From assembly GCA_016699835.1 (NCBI GenBank), contig CP064987.1, forward strand, positions 1-64,000: a stretch of 64,000 nt of DNA, in the 5' to 3' direction. The position numbers and the translations under genes were made by a program. The notes under the pieces are model-generated. The model did not search any database. It worked only from the letters and a program-made list of their open reading frames with translations, and was not told the DNA's origin. This document shows positions 56,801-64,000 of the stretch, piece after piece. The stretch is from Phycisphaerales bacterium. GTDB lineage: Bacteria; Planctomycetota; Phycisphaerae; Phycisphaerales; UBA1924. Each line of letters starts with the position of its first letter. Positions within the stretch are counted from its first letter, which is position 1.

Positions 56801-57256
56801 GCCTTGGGCGAAGGCATAGACCTTCTCGGCACCGCCGTCACCGCCAAGGTACAGAACCTGCGCTACGGTGAAGGCATCGCCACGATCGTTCTTGAAGGTC
56901 GCGAGCAGGGTTGAGTAGTTGCGTCCGTCGGGCCGGAGATACTGCACCTCCGCCCGATTGTCTTCGTCGCGGCTCCGTCGGTCAAACGCCCCCTTGATGT
57001 AGGTCCGCTCATCGCGCTCGGTCTTCTGAGCGCCGGCGGCGACGTTGTAGTTGCGAACAACCGGACGCACGAACAGCGTCAACAGGGCATCCACAAGAGT
57101 GGACTTGCCCGAGCCATTCTGGCCGATGAGGAGGGTAGTAGCGCCGCAGGGTCTGACCACATGCACCGTGCCACGACTGCTATCGAAAGTTCCCCAGTTG
57201 GACACTTCGAGTTTTTGGAGTCGATAGCCGGGCGTTCGTCGCGGAGCGTCATGCAT
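53861..57256 (-). CDS. jetC: Wadjet component JetC (SMC-like ATPase)
   Basis: 1131 residues. Walker A GQNGSGKST (45-53), long coiled-coil arms with a hinge region near 560-640 and charged helices elsewhere, signature SGGEKAKL (from Ser1003), Walker B VVVDEMFSKVDD (Asp1041, Glu1042). An MukB/SbcC-type SMC motor that extrudes DNA loops and detects circular plasmids. It overlaps jetB (8 bp) and jetD (4 bp), so all four jet genes are translated together. Confidence 0.94.
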   Translation of the reverse strand: MHDAPRRTPGYRLQKLEVSNWGTFDSSRGTVHVVRPCGATTLLIGQNGSGKSTLVDALLTLFVRPVVRNYNVAAGAQKTERDERTYIKGAFDRRSRDEDNRAEVQYLRPDGRNYSTLLATFKNDRGDAFTVAQVLYLGGDGGAEKVYAFAQGEKSIAEHCANLATTERVRQQMEKRGFRATDKYNEYHGWVAKFTGMQPKAMDVFNQTVAVKDIQSLNKFIREHMLEPKPWMEKIETLQAHFTQLTEAYQSLVRVRRQFELLTPIAAKGATFTAQSNALHLAQAMCGAAAPYFRAMTIELLGPAAESLAKDLSALLATRDRLDTELRDAADAERQLKNEIENAGGERLRQIPLLIKQHETESANRRERSVRFMAALATTALAADVTDDASLRELHQRLPEFIKVLSTREEALRREHQDVVLDRGDAHRELSESKRELEALGTRHTKLPERHVEIRRQLCEALRLPDSELPFAAELITIPTEEKSWEASIELLLRSFALSLLVPQKHYAVVSAHIDRNRVRDGRGVGQKLVYLRVGGRAAPQSRAVAHSQSLLRKVKVKDGHGLAPWVKGELEERFDYLCCDTIEQFQAAHDMALTRERHIKGRGSRHEKDDRDRAIDPREFVLGWDNREKRKVLAENVRQLEEELRTMDARLNQLNAEITGLDSQRRSADVLRETAAYALIDFASELVSIAALREEKRALEESSDALKTLKLRITEVEATRKRLSDERDEAIRQHERASRDLRFAERQISDATQTISALRQSGEWSRHEALFPELSKLFAGEPLTVHNITQREAGFLAGRHAEVDRLKKDLEPLEREICKLMNQYLRDFADQQADLDASIEYLESFCAACEHIRREDLPRHENRFKERLNERVTQEIGILNGAFQTEKQEIEQKIEILNRSLRQLEYRPGTYMKLEPRAVRDVEIQQFQSSLRECLADSFEGTLAADEARYVRIARLIEKLREEQRWREKVTDVRRWFDFAARELDAESGAERGYYEDSTGQSGGEKAKLAFTILVAAIAYQFDIDPSRPSSDRFHFVVVDEMFSKVDDRYAEYALSLFRQFGLQLLIVAPLDAKARVTEPYVECYLHVVKDSKTHQSEIFSMTAREFEDTVLGRPAVVTVSPASAASVTR

Positions 57257-57869
57257 CAGAGTCCCCCTGCGTGCGAGCCGCCGCGGCCGCTGCCAGCTGC
57301 TGTTTCAGCGTTTCGAGTTCGGAAGCGGGGAGTTTCGCCTTCAGAATGCGGCGGACCTCCCACGCTTCGGGATTGTCGGCGAACTTTCGAACGAACCCCA
57401 GGTCATCGAGTTTGTGCAGGGCGGCGCTGAATTCCTTGCGCTGACGCACTTCGTCGTATTGGGCGGGAAAGAACCCCTTCCATTGGTCGAAGATGGCGTC
57501 GATCTCGACAACGCATCGTTCGTTATGAAGATCATCTTCTTCGAACCGCCGGAGCTCGTCCCGAAACAGCACGGCGAGCATCGTGGGCGCATATCCGAGT
57601 TGGCTGCGACGAACCAGCTTCGGCAGCTGCTCGTACCCACTCGGGCACTCGTCTTCTCCCCATTGACGCACATATGCGTATCCCTCCGCTTCATCGACGA
57701 CGAGCGTGAGCCCCAAGCGGGCCACGAAGGTCTCAATCTGCGACCGATTGGACAGCAAAAGGTTCCACACCCGTTCTTCGTCCGCGTAGATGACCCCCTG
57801 CAGCAATCGAACTGCCGCGATGCTCCATTCGCGGAACTCGGGGATCGGAGATGATGAGGGGTTACGCAT
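57249..57869 (-). CDS. jetB: Wadjet component JetB (kite-like)
   Basis: 206 residues from ATG 57869 (AGGAGA upstream; the earlier ATG is inside jetA). DUF4194 family: winged-helix repeats around NLLLSNRSQIETFVARLGL and VVEIDAIFDQWKGFFPAQYDE, C-terminal KLDDLGFVRKF. It bridges JetC head and JetA (MukE/ScpB-like role). It overlaps jetA by 8 bp. Confidence 0.92.
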   Translation of the reverse strand: MRNPSSSPIPEFREWSIAAVRLLQGVIYADEERVWNLLLSNRSQIETFVARLGLTLVVDEAEGYAYVRQWGEDECPSGYEQLPKLVRRSQLGYAPTMLAVLFRDELRRFEEDDLHNERCVVEIDAIFDQWKGFFPAQYDEVRQRKEFSAALHKLDDLGFVRKFADNPEAWEVRRILKAKLPASELETLKQQLAAAAAARTQGDSDA

Positions 57870-59331
57870 TCGCGGTCTCCTGGGGAGGGAGAAACACAAT
57901 CAGCGGGACGGTGACGCGGCGAGAGACGGTGCCGTCGACCTGGATGTCCTCCGACCGTTCCCGGCTGATGATGTGTCCGTCATCTTTGGCGATCTGTATG
58001 TATCCCAAGAGCTCGACAATGCCTGCTTCCGGTGGAAACTCCCGCACCACCTCGGAAAGGGTCATGGACCTGCCGGTGCGAGAAGTAAGGGCATGAATGC
58101 GTTGTCGCATCGCCGCCCAGTTGAGGCGATGGAGTTGGGCGAGCATCCTGAACAACTCCACACGCCGTGCATCGTCAACCTGTCCCTCCGAAAGGTCCAT
58201 CTTCGCAAACTCGGTGGGAGGGCTCCAGAATGTCCGCGAGAACGGGAACGCCACCTGGACGCCAACATCCACCGTGGCGCTGATGTCTGCGGGGGGCGCA
58301 TCTGCAAGGGCGGCACCGAGACCCCGGATGTCCGCGAGCAGTTGGGTTACTCGACGCCGATCCGACGCGGTCCGGACATCCAGCAGTCGCCGCAGCGTGG
58401 CAGAGAGCCGTTGATTGGTCCGCATCACCTTTTCGGCGTCCGCGATCAGCGACGGCACCATTCGGCGCACCGTGGCGAGCCCGTCGGATTGCTGCGAAAG
58501 TTCGTCGATCCTCCCGAGTTCGGCGATGATCGTCTGGAGCTTTTCCTGTTGGGTGGGCGAGAGAATGAAGCGCACAAACTCGTAGAAACTCACGCCCTGA
58601 TCGTCCTGCTTCAGAACATCCTCTGCGTCGAGCGCGAACTGAAGAATCTCGCCTCGGGAGTCCTTTCCATCCAGTTGCCGTCGCTGTACCTGGCGGGTGA
58701 TCTCTTTGAAGCGGTCTTCAACAGCGCGGAAATCCGAGAGCAGTTCCTTGAGCAGTCCAACAGCGGTGGCGAACCGCTCTCGCACCGCTGCCGGTTCATA
58801 CCGCGCCTCGACCCCGCCATCTCTCAGGATCTGTCCGATCTCATCATCGATCCGTGTGCGCTCCTCCCGGAGATGCGCCAAGCGAACTTCGGGATCGTGC
58901 GAGGCACCGGCGACGAGATCGGCCAAAGTGCTGATGACGACGCGCAGGCGGGACTCGGTGCCGACGAACCCCAGGTCCTTCTGGAGCGCGCGGTCGAGGA
59001 ATATGAACACGTCCTCTGTGTGCGGCGTCAACTGATACACCGGCTCGTTCCGGCCCCCTTCGACGGAGCGGTGCAGCCAGCGTGTTTCCCCACTACACCA
59101 AGCGGACAGGTAGTGCTCGGGTTTGTCGCGCAAGGCATCCGGATGGGTTGTTTGCACGGACTCCCGGTAGTCGTTCAAAGCGCTCACCAGATCAGACGCG
59201 GGGAGCGAGATGCGGCCTGGTGCCTTGAATTGCCGGTGGAGAAAGTCAATCACGAACGGCGCGTGTTGTGCCCGCAGCAACTTCAGCGCTGGCGACGTGC
59301 CAAAATATGCGAGAAGCAGGTCAAGGCGCAT
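57862..59331 (-). CDS. jetA: Wadjet component JetA (kleisin-like)
   Basis: 489 residues from ATG 59331; the ORF is open further upstream, but that part overlaps the divergent Fic promoter and has no recognised domain. DUF3375 family: starts LDLLLAYFGTSPALKLLRAQH, long helical middle (about 150-350), C-terminal winged-helix part. It closes the JetC ring as kleisin. First gene of the jet operon, as usual, and close to the family's length of about 480. No strong Shine-Dalgarno is visible. Confidence 0.92.
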   Translation of the reverse strand: MRLDLLLAYFGTSPALKLLRAQHAPFVIDFLHRQFKAPGRISLPASDLVSALNDYRESVQTTHPDALRDKPEHYLSAWCSGETRWLHRSVEGGRNEPVYQLTPHTEDVFIFLDRALQKDLGFVGTESRLRVVISTLADLVAGASHDPEVRLAHLREERTRIDDEIGQILRDGGVEARYEPAAVRERFATAVGLLKELLSDFRAVEDRFKEITRQVQRRQLDGKDSRGEILQFALDAEDVLKQDDQGVSFYEFVRFILSPTQQEKLQTIIAELGRIDELSQQSDGLATVRRMVPSLIADAEKVMRTNQRLSATLRRLLDVRTASDRRRVTQLLADIRGLGAALADAPPADISATVDVGVQVAFPFSRTFWSPPTEFAKMDLSEGQVDDARRVELFRMLAQLHRLNWAAMRQRIHALTSRTGRSMTLSEVVREFPPEAGIVELLGYIQIAKDDGHIISRERSEDIQVDGTVSRRVTVPLIVFLPPQETANA

Positions 59332-59633
59332 GGCGGCTGTCCGATCGCTCTGGTTTCCACGGGAATAGGGTAGTTGCCACGGCATCTGCGGGCAGCGCTC
59401 CGATGAAGATCGCGTAGCGGCTTCAGACCATGCCTTTGCGGTGCTCTGGCGAGCAAATCCGACTGCGAGTGTCCGTTCGTGCCGAAGGCCGTGTGGTCTG
59501 TACCAGTTTTGGGACGAACAATCCTTCCACAAGCCAAACATACGGATCTTGCCCCGCCTTGTAACCGTTTTGGTGGTACAATGGCCTTCCGTAATGATTT
59601 TGGCGTCGTCGTATCCGTTTTGAGGAGTCAGCA
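59332..59633. promoter_or_regulatory. jetA-fic divergent control region
   Basis: The 302-bp gap holds three direct repeats GTAACCGTTTTG (59561-59572), GTAATGATTTTG (59591-59602) and GTATCCGTTTTG (59611-59622), starting 30 and 20 bp apart, i.e. on one face of the helix. An imperfect palindrome TTGTAACC...GGTACAA spans 59559-59581, with TACAAT (59577-59582) as a -10 candidate for fic; no clear -35. GAGGAG (59622-59627) is the fic ribosome site. It looks like a multi-site operator shared by defence and Fic genes. Confidence 0.55.
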
Positions 59634-61160
59634 ATGGACCAGCCAAAGGCGACCACCCGGCCCGCAGGCTACACCGCGCTGCTCGATCGATATGCGATCC
59701 GCGCGATGCCAACCTGGCATCGGTCCGTGATTTCTGAGGGTAGTACCCGACGAACCGATTCATCCGCGGGCGAGGTCGTCGAGACGTACCCGGCTGCGTA
59801 TTGGCCGGGTGAGAGTCCAGGAGACCACCTCGAGTTCGCCCTGAAGTACGACGGAATGAACCTTGGCATGCTGGCGGTCCTTCTGCCGGCGATCGGGGCG
59901 GACGAGATCGCCAGATACATCAACTCGAAGCCGAACGGGAAATACGCCCGCCGCATCTGGTACTTCTACGAGATGCTGACCGGCGATCGTCTCCCGCTTG
60001 CCGACCTGACGCAGGGAAACTACGTGGATCTCCTGGAGAGCGAGGAGCACTTCACGTTCGATCGCGCGGAGCCGATTCGTCGTCAGCGCGTCAACAACAA
60101 TCTGCTTGGCGATGCAAGCTTCTGTCCGACGATTCGGAAAACCAAGACCATTTCGGCGTTCATCGAACGGGATCTTTCCGCCCGGTGCAGAACACTGATC
60201 TCGTCGTACTCTCCTGAACTCCTCCGACGAGCACTGAGCTACCTGTACACGAAGGAAACAAAGTCGTCCTTCGAGATCGAGAACATCAAGCCGGACGCGA
60301 ACAGAACTGAGCGATTCATCGCTCTTCTGCGAGTCGCTCTAAAGGAGGATCTGTGCACCAAGCCGCGGCTGATCGATCTCCAGAATCAGATCGTGGACCC
60401 TCGGTTCAAGGATGACGACTACCGCGACAGCCAAAACTACGTCGGCGAGACGGTCTCCATCGGGAAGGAGCGCGTGCATTACGTCTGCCCGAAGCCCGAG
60501 CACGTCACGGCCCTGATGGCGGGGATCATCTCGGCGCACGTACGGATGGAGCGCGGCTCCGTCCATCCAGTTGTCCAGGCGGCGATCGTCGGATACGGCT
60601 TCGTGTTCGTCCACCCGTTCGAGGATGGCAACGGCCGCATCCACCGTCTCCTTATCCACAACATCCTCAGTCGGAGAGGTTTCGTGCCGGACGGAGTGAT
60701 CTTCCCGGTTTCGGCGGCGATGCTCAAACAGGCCGCCGCGTATGACGCGTCGCTGGAGGCCTTCTCACGCCCGCTCTTGGGGTTGGTGGAATACACGCTC
60801 GACGATCAGGGGCGCATGACGGTCCACAACGATCCCGGCGTGTGGTACCGGTACCCGGACATGACCGTGCAGGTCGAGAGTCTGTTCACCTTCGTCGAGC
60901 AGACCATCGAAACGGAACTCGTCGAAGAGCTGGCATTCCTGGCGAACTACGACGACACAAAGCGCTCCGTGCAGGCGATCGTCGACATGCCCGATCGCGA
61001 TATCGACCTGTTCATCCGATTCTGCCTGCAGAACAACGGGAAGTTGTCCCAGCGGAAGCGGGAGTCGCACTTCCGGCTGTTGACCAATGACGAAATTGAC
61101 CGGCTCGAGCGAGCCGTGGCGGAGGGGTACAAGCAGCCCGACGGCGGCCCGGGGGACTGA
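59634..61160 (+). CDS. Fic-family AMP transferase, autoinhibited type
   Basis: 508 residues. Fic motif HPFEDGNGR (from His327) and an intramolecular inhibitory motif S-x3-E-N (Ser212...Glu216-Asn217, SFEIEN), before the Fic core, hence class II-like. N-terminal half (about 1-190) and C-terminal half (about 370-508, with repeats of helix-rich sequence) are extensions of the typical Fic/DUF4172 architecture; no obvious HTH. It can transfer AMP from ATP to a target protein. Divergent from jetA across a shared repeat region and followed by two terminators, so it is its own unit. Relation to Wadjet is inferred from position only. Confidence 0.88.
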   Translation: MDQPKATTRPAGYTALLDRYAIRAMPTWHRSVISEGSTRRTDSSAGEVVETYPAAYWPGESPGDHLEFALKYDGMNLGMLAVLLPAIGADEIARYINSKPNGKYARRIWYFYEMLTGDRLPLADLTQGNYVDLLESEEHFTFDRAEPIRRQRVNNNLLGDASFCPTIRKTKTISAFIERDLSARCRTLISSYSPELLRRALSYLYTKETKSSFEIENIKPDANRTERFIALLRVALKEDLCTKPRLIDLQNQIVDPRFKDDDYRDSQNYVGETVSIGKERVHYVCPKPEHVTALMAGIISAHVRMERGSVHPVVQAAIVGYGFVFVHPFEDGNGRIHRLLIHNILSRRGFVPDGVIFPVSAAMLKQAAAYDASLEAFSRPLLGLVEYTLDDQGRMTVHNDPGVWYRYPDMTVQVESLFTFVEQTIETELVEELAFLANYDDTKRSVQAIVDMPDRDIDLFIRFCLQNNGKLSQRKRESHFRLLTNDEIDRLERAVAEGYKQPDGGPGD

Positions 61161-61315
61161 CGGTCGGCCTTCGAGAGGACGAGAAGTGGCATTCTCAACT
61201 CGCCTCATCGGGCCGAGCGGAGGGGTCCGCGAGACGCGCTCGCCTCCCAATAGAGGCGAATATCGGCGTGAGCGACGAAGCCCCGTTCGATCCCCGCTAT
61301 CCATCCTCTATTGCC

Positions 61316-61350
61316 GGGCCGGTTGCGAAAGCAGCCGGCCCTTTGGTTTT
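61316..61350 (+). terminator. rho-independent terminator, first
   Basis: GGGCCGGTTGC-GAAA-GCAGCCGGCCC stem (11 bp with one GU) followed by TTTGGTTTT. A GNRA-like tetraloop and T-rich tail make it a strong terminator for fic. Confidence 0.85.
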
Positions 61351-61357
61351 CAGGGAA

Positions 61358-61391
61358 CGCCGCCGAGAGACCTCGGCGGCGTTTGTCGTTT
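61358..61391 (+). terminator. rho-independent terminator, second
   Basis: Perfect 10-bp stem CGCCGCCGAG/CTCGGCGGCG with loop AGAC, followed by TTTGTCGTTT. With the first it forms a tandem pair. Confidence 0.85.
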
Positions 61392-61806
61392 GTGGCGGAG
61401 GTGTAGCGGGGTTTTGGTGGCTCGGCGGTGTGGTTCGCGAGTCTCTGGTCGCGCGAAGGGGCAATCTACATTCCCTGCTCATCGGGCAGCCCGAGAAGAG
61501 TACTTGGGGCCAAAACGACAATCCCATCATGACGCACAGCGGAGCGAGCGCATCGTCCTTCGGATCTAGTTCAGGTTCCCGCCCGGGGTCGGCCGGTCGT
61601 CAGTGGATTCCCTCATGACTTCCGGCATCCTCAAATGCCGGCGTTCTCGAGTAGCCCTCCTCGCCCGCGAGTTGGTCGCCTTGATCCCACGATCTTGATG
61701 CTGTCTTGATGCTCACAGGGGTGAGTTTGACGCAGGCAAGAGCGACAGACATCGGTTTTGGTGCGACGCTTTGTCAGTCTCAGTCCGTGCTCATAGGAGG
61801 TGTGCC
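61392..61806. other. gap before kdp with direct repeats
   Basis: No ORF survives scrutiny here. It holds an inverted repeat CCGGCAT/ATGCCGG (61622-61641, no T run) and two tandem TCTTGATGCT repeats (61693-61702 and 61704-61713), 11 bp apart, that could be binding sites for a kdp regulator such as KdpE. A TTGACG at about 61727 lacks a good -10. Confidence 0.4.
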
Positions 61807-61902
61807 ATGTGGCTCCTGATGCTGCTGCTCGGCCTTGTGATCTTTGCCTTGCTTGCCAGTCTGACCTTCGCTTGCGATCGACGCGGAGGGGCCGCCTCAT
61901 GA
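61807..61902 (+). CDS. small hydrophobic protein before kdpF
   Basis: 31 residues, too short for routine calling. Strong Shine-Dalgarno AGGAGGTG before ATG 61807; a single hydrophobic helix (LLMLLLGLVIFALLASLTF), then CDRRGGAAS. It overlaps kdpF by 4 bp (ATGA), so it is coupled to the kdp operon. Likely a small membrane subunit or regulator of Kdp; no known family. Confidence 0.65.
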   Translation: MWLLMLLLGLVIFALLASLTFACDRRGGAAS

Positions 61903-61985
61903 TCTGGTTCTGCGCTGTGCTCGGCTTGCTCGCACTGGTTTACCTCGTGGTCGCGATGCTCCGCCCCGAGTGGTTCAGCAACTGA
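61899..61985 (+). CDS. kdpF: potassium-transporting ATPase KdpF subunit
   Basis: 28 residues: one membrane helix (VLGLLALVYLVVAML) with the KdpF C-terminal RPEWF. It stabilises the KdpFABC complex. It is preceded by the coupled small ORF and followed 28 bp later by kdpA. Confidence 0.88.
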   Translation: MIWFCAVLGLLALVYLVVAMLRPEWFSN

Positions 61986-62013
61986 TCGGCCATCTCACTC
62001 GGAGCAAACTCTG

Positions 62014-63699
62014 ATGATCTGGACACTCCCCATTCTGCTCATCACCGCGTGCGTGCTGTTGAGCGTTCCGCTCGGACGGTACATGGCGTGGGCGGTCGGC
62101 GACGCTCCCGGAGGCATCCGGTCGCGGCTTGACGCGATCGTGCGAACGCTCGGAGGGTCGCGGGTCGCGGGCGATCAGCGATGGGCCGGCTACATGTTGA
62201 GCATGCTTGTGTTCAACGCGGTCATGTTTGTCGTCGTGTACGCGGTGCTGACGACGCAGGCCTCTCTGCCGCTGAACCCTGATGGCAAGGGGAACATGGC
62301 CGCGGACCTCGCCTTCAACACGGCGGCATCGTTTACCAGCAACACCAATCTTCAGCACTATTCCGGCGAGCAATCGCTGTCGTACGTCTCGCAACTGTTC
62401 GCGATCATGTGGCTGCAGTTTGTCTCCGCCGCCACCGGGATCGCGGCGCTGGCCGCGCTGTGCCGCGGCCTGGGCGGGAAACCAGCGCTGGGCAACTTCT
62501 ACCGCGATCTGGCCCGCGTGACCATGCTGATCCTTCTGCCGCTGGCGCTGGTGGTGGCAGTCGCGCTCGTCGCATGCGGGACACCGATGACCCTTCAAGG
62601 TTCGGCGGTGGTGACCACGCTGGAGGGCGTCACGCAGACCATCGCCCGCGGGCCCGTCGCGGCCGTGGTCGCGATCAAGCAGATCGGCACCAACGGCGGC
62701 GGCTACTTCGGCCCGAACAGCACGCATCCGTTCGAGAACCCCGGCTTCCTCAGCAACATCATCGAGAACATCTCGATCCTCGTCATCCCGATGGCGTGCG
62801 TGTGGATGTTCGGGCGGATCGTCGGCTCGTGGAAACAGGCGGTGGTCGTGTTCGGCGCGATGCTGGTGCTCTACGCGGCGTTCACGGGCCTGGCCGTAAC
62901 AACAGAGCAGGCTCCCGCGCCCGCCCTCGCGGGGCTTCCCGTGCAACAGGAGATGAACCTTGAGGGCAAGGAGCTGAGATTCGGCGCATCGGCCGGGCCG
63001 CTATGGGCCGTCTCGACGACATCGACCTCCAACGGATCGGTCAACGCCATGCACGACAGCCTCAACCCGCTCACGGGGCTCTTCCCGATGATTGGCATGT
63101 GGCTCAATGTCGAGTTCGGCGGCGTCGGCGTCGGGTTCATCAACATGTTTCTCTTCATCATCACCTCCGTGTTCATCGCCGGGATGATGGTGGGCCGGAC
63201 GCCCGAATACCTCGGCAAGAAGGTCGAAGCGAGGGAGATGAAACTCGCGCTGCTGGCTCTGCTCGCCCACCCGCTCTTCATTCTGGGGGGCACGGCGCTC
63301 TTTGCGGCGACCCCGCTCGGGCGCGACACGGTGCTCAATCCGGGTCCGCACGGTCTGAGCGAGATCGTGTACGAGTTCAGCTCGGCCGCGGCCAACAACG
63401 GGTCCGGGTTCGAGGGGCTCGGCGACAACACGCCCGCGTGGAACATCGCCACGGGCGTGGTGATGCTGCTCGGCCGGTTCATCCCGATCATCCTGCCGCT
63501 GGCCATCGCAGGCCCGCTCGCGTCCAAGAACCGCCTGGCCGAGTCGGCGGGCTCGTTCCGAACCGACAGTGTGCTCTTCGGCATTGTCCTGCTCGGAGTT
63601 GTCCTGGTTGTCGGGGCATTGCTGTTCCTTCCGCTCGGGATGCTTGGCCCCGTGGCTGAGCACCTGGCGGTGAGTGCAGCCGCGAGCGGAGGACAATAA
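62014..63699 (+). CDS. kdpA: potassium-transporting ATPase KdpA subunit
   Basis: 561 residues, ten membrane helices, with the four degenerate selectivity filter repeats and the family segments NTAASFTSNTNLQHYSGE, GTNGGGYFGPNS and FEGLGDNTP. KdpA is the K+ channel-like subunit that feeds K+ to KdpB. Length matches the family (about 557-570). Its TAA stop overlaps the kdpB ATG (TAATG). Confidence 0.95.
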   Translation: MIWTLPILLITACVLLSVPLGRYMAWAVGDAPGGIRSRLDAIVRTLGGSRVAGDQRWAGYMLSMLVFNAVMFVVVYAVLTTQASLPLNPDGKGNMAADLAFNTAASFTSNTNLQHYSGEQSLSYVSQLFAIMWLQFVSAATGIAALAALCRGLGGKPALGNFYRDLARVTMLILLPLALVVAVALVACGTPMTLQGSAVVTTLEGVTQTIARGPVAAVVAIKQIGTNGGGYFGPNSTHPFENPGFLSNIIENISILVIPMACVWMFGRIVGSWKQAVVVFGAMLVLYAAFTGLAVTTEQAPAPALAGLPVQQEMNLEGKELRFGASAGPLWAVSTTSTSNGSVNAMHDSLNPLTGLFPMIGMWLNVEFGGVGVGFINMFLFIITSVFIAGMMVGRTPEYLGKKVEAREMKLALLALLAHPLFILGGTALFAATPLGRDTVLNPGPHGLSEIVYEFSSAAANNGSGFEGLGDNTPAWNIATGVVMLLGRFIPIILPLAIAGPLASKNRLAESAGSFRTDSVLFGIVLLGVVLVVGALLFLPLGMLGPVAEHLAVSAAASGGQ

Positions 63700-64000
63700 T
63701 GGAACGGCAGAAGGACATCCGGCTCTTCAAGCGTGAGTTCATCGCCCCGTCGGCATGGCGAGCGGTTCTCCGTCTCTCGCCTCGGGCGATGATGGGCAAC
63801 CCCGTCATGTTCGTCGCCTGGCTAGGGGCGATCGTGACCACTGTTGACACCGTCAGGATCGCGACCGGCGGAGTCGACGGGCTGATCTTCGTCGCCGCGG
63901 TGACCGTGTTCCTCTGGCTCACGGTGTGGTTCGCCAACTTCGCGGAGTCGCTCGCCGAGGCCCGCGGTCGGGCACAGGCAGATTCGCTCCGCGCGGCCCG
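63699..64000 (+). CDS. kdpB: KdpB, P-type ATPase subunit, cut by window end
   Basis: First 100 residues only: MERQKDIRLF, then MMGNPVMFV and FANFAESLAEARGRAQAD, the KdpB N-terminal region before the actuator domain. The phosphorylation site lies outside the window. KdpB couples ATP hydrolysis to K+ uptake by KdpA. It starts by TAATG overlap with kdpA. Confidence 0.92.
   Translation, partial: MERQKDIRLFKREFIAPSAWRAVLRLSPRAMMGNPVMFVAWLGAIVTTVDTVRIATGGVDGLIFVAAVTVFLWLTVWFANFAESLAEARGRAQADSLRAA

Noticed and set aside
59332..59763. N-terminal extension of the jetA ORF
   Set aside because: JetA begins naturally at LDLLLAYFGTS after ATG 59331; the extra 144 codons are unlike the family and overlap the fic promoter.
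61284..61305. TTCGATCC motif with a nearby CCA, tRNA-like T loop
   Set aside because: No five-pair T stem, no acceptor complement and no anticodon arm can be built around it.
61268..61618. 116-codon plus-strand ORF after fic
   Set aside because: Both strong hairpin terminators lie inside it, it has no ribosome site or recognisable domain, and its Gly/Ser-rich content looks like random GC-rich reading.
61620..61806. c-di-AMP riboswitch before kdp
   Set aside because: I could not find the conserved core or paired helices of the ydaO/yuaA class.

Overview
The window is GC-rich, gene-dense Gram-negative-type DNA: lipoprotein signals, tripartite efflux pumps and ATGA-type stop/start overlaps occur throughout. 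Protein style (YHS and heavy-metal-binding domains, tail proteins of unfamiliar families, GT32 enzymes) suggests Planctomycetota, perhaps Phycisphaerae, but there is no rRNA or other marker gene, so the assignment is tentative.

Layout. (1) 1-10.36 kb, plus strand: a siphovirus-type tail module of a prophage or domesticated tail cluster. It holds a tail tube, a chaperone pair with a likely -1 frameshift, a lipoprotein, a gp10-like protein, a tape measure, two unassigned tail proteins, a methyltransferase, a Rossmann-type protein, a Ser/Gly-rich protein with an embedded Hint domain, and two GT32 glycosyltransferases. (2) 10.36-13.93 kb, minus: a CsoR-controlled copper operon (HMA protein, csoR, small Cys protein, copA). 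(3) 14.0-34.92 kb, minus: one very long efflux operon of thirteen genes: a Cys/His-rich leader protein, two adaptors, two RND pumps, two outer-membrane factors, YHS/His-rich periplasmic proteins, a Ca-type P-ATPase, a nuclease-like protein and a truncated sensor. Its promoter carries the same CsoR-type box as copA. (4) 34.93-35.26 kb: a decayed GT32 pseudogene. (5) 35.25-41.79 kb, minus: a second Cys-rich leader protein, then a MacAB-like adaptor, ABC ATPase, two FtsX permeases and a tandem-domain secreted protein. (6) 42.05-52.47 kb, plus: a third Cys-rich leader protein, then a CzcCBA pump, small His-rich and lipoprotein genes and a Zn/Cd-type P-ATPase. (7) 52.66-59.33 kb, minus: a complete Wadjet defence operon jetABCD. 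(8) 59.63-61.16 kb, plus: a divergent Fic-family gene sharing a repeat-rich intergenic region with jetA, ended by tandem terminators. (9) 61.8-64.0 kb, plus: a kdp potassium-uptake operon (small ORF, kdpF, kdpA, start of kdpB).

How it works together: regions 2-6 form a metal-resistance island. Cytoplasmic copper is sensed by CsoR and exported by CopA; RND pumps move periplasmic metal across the outer membrane; the Czc/P-ATPase set probably handles Zn/Cd/Co. Wadjet would remove incoming plasmids. The most unusual element is a family of three small Cys/His-rich exported proteins, each the first gene of a metal or ABC efflux operon, two of them apparently on leaderless mRNAs with identical promoter geometry and the same C-terminal HCALIV.
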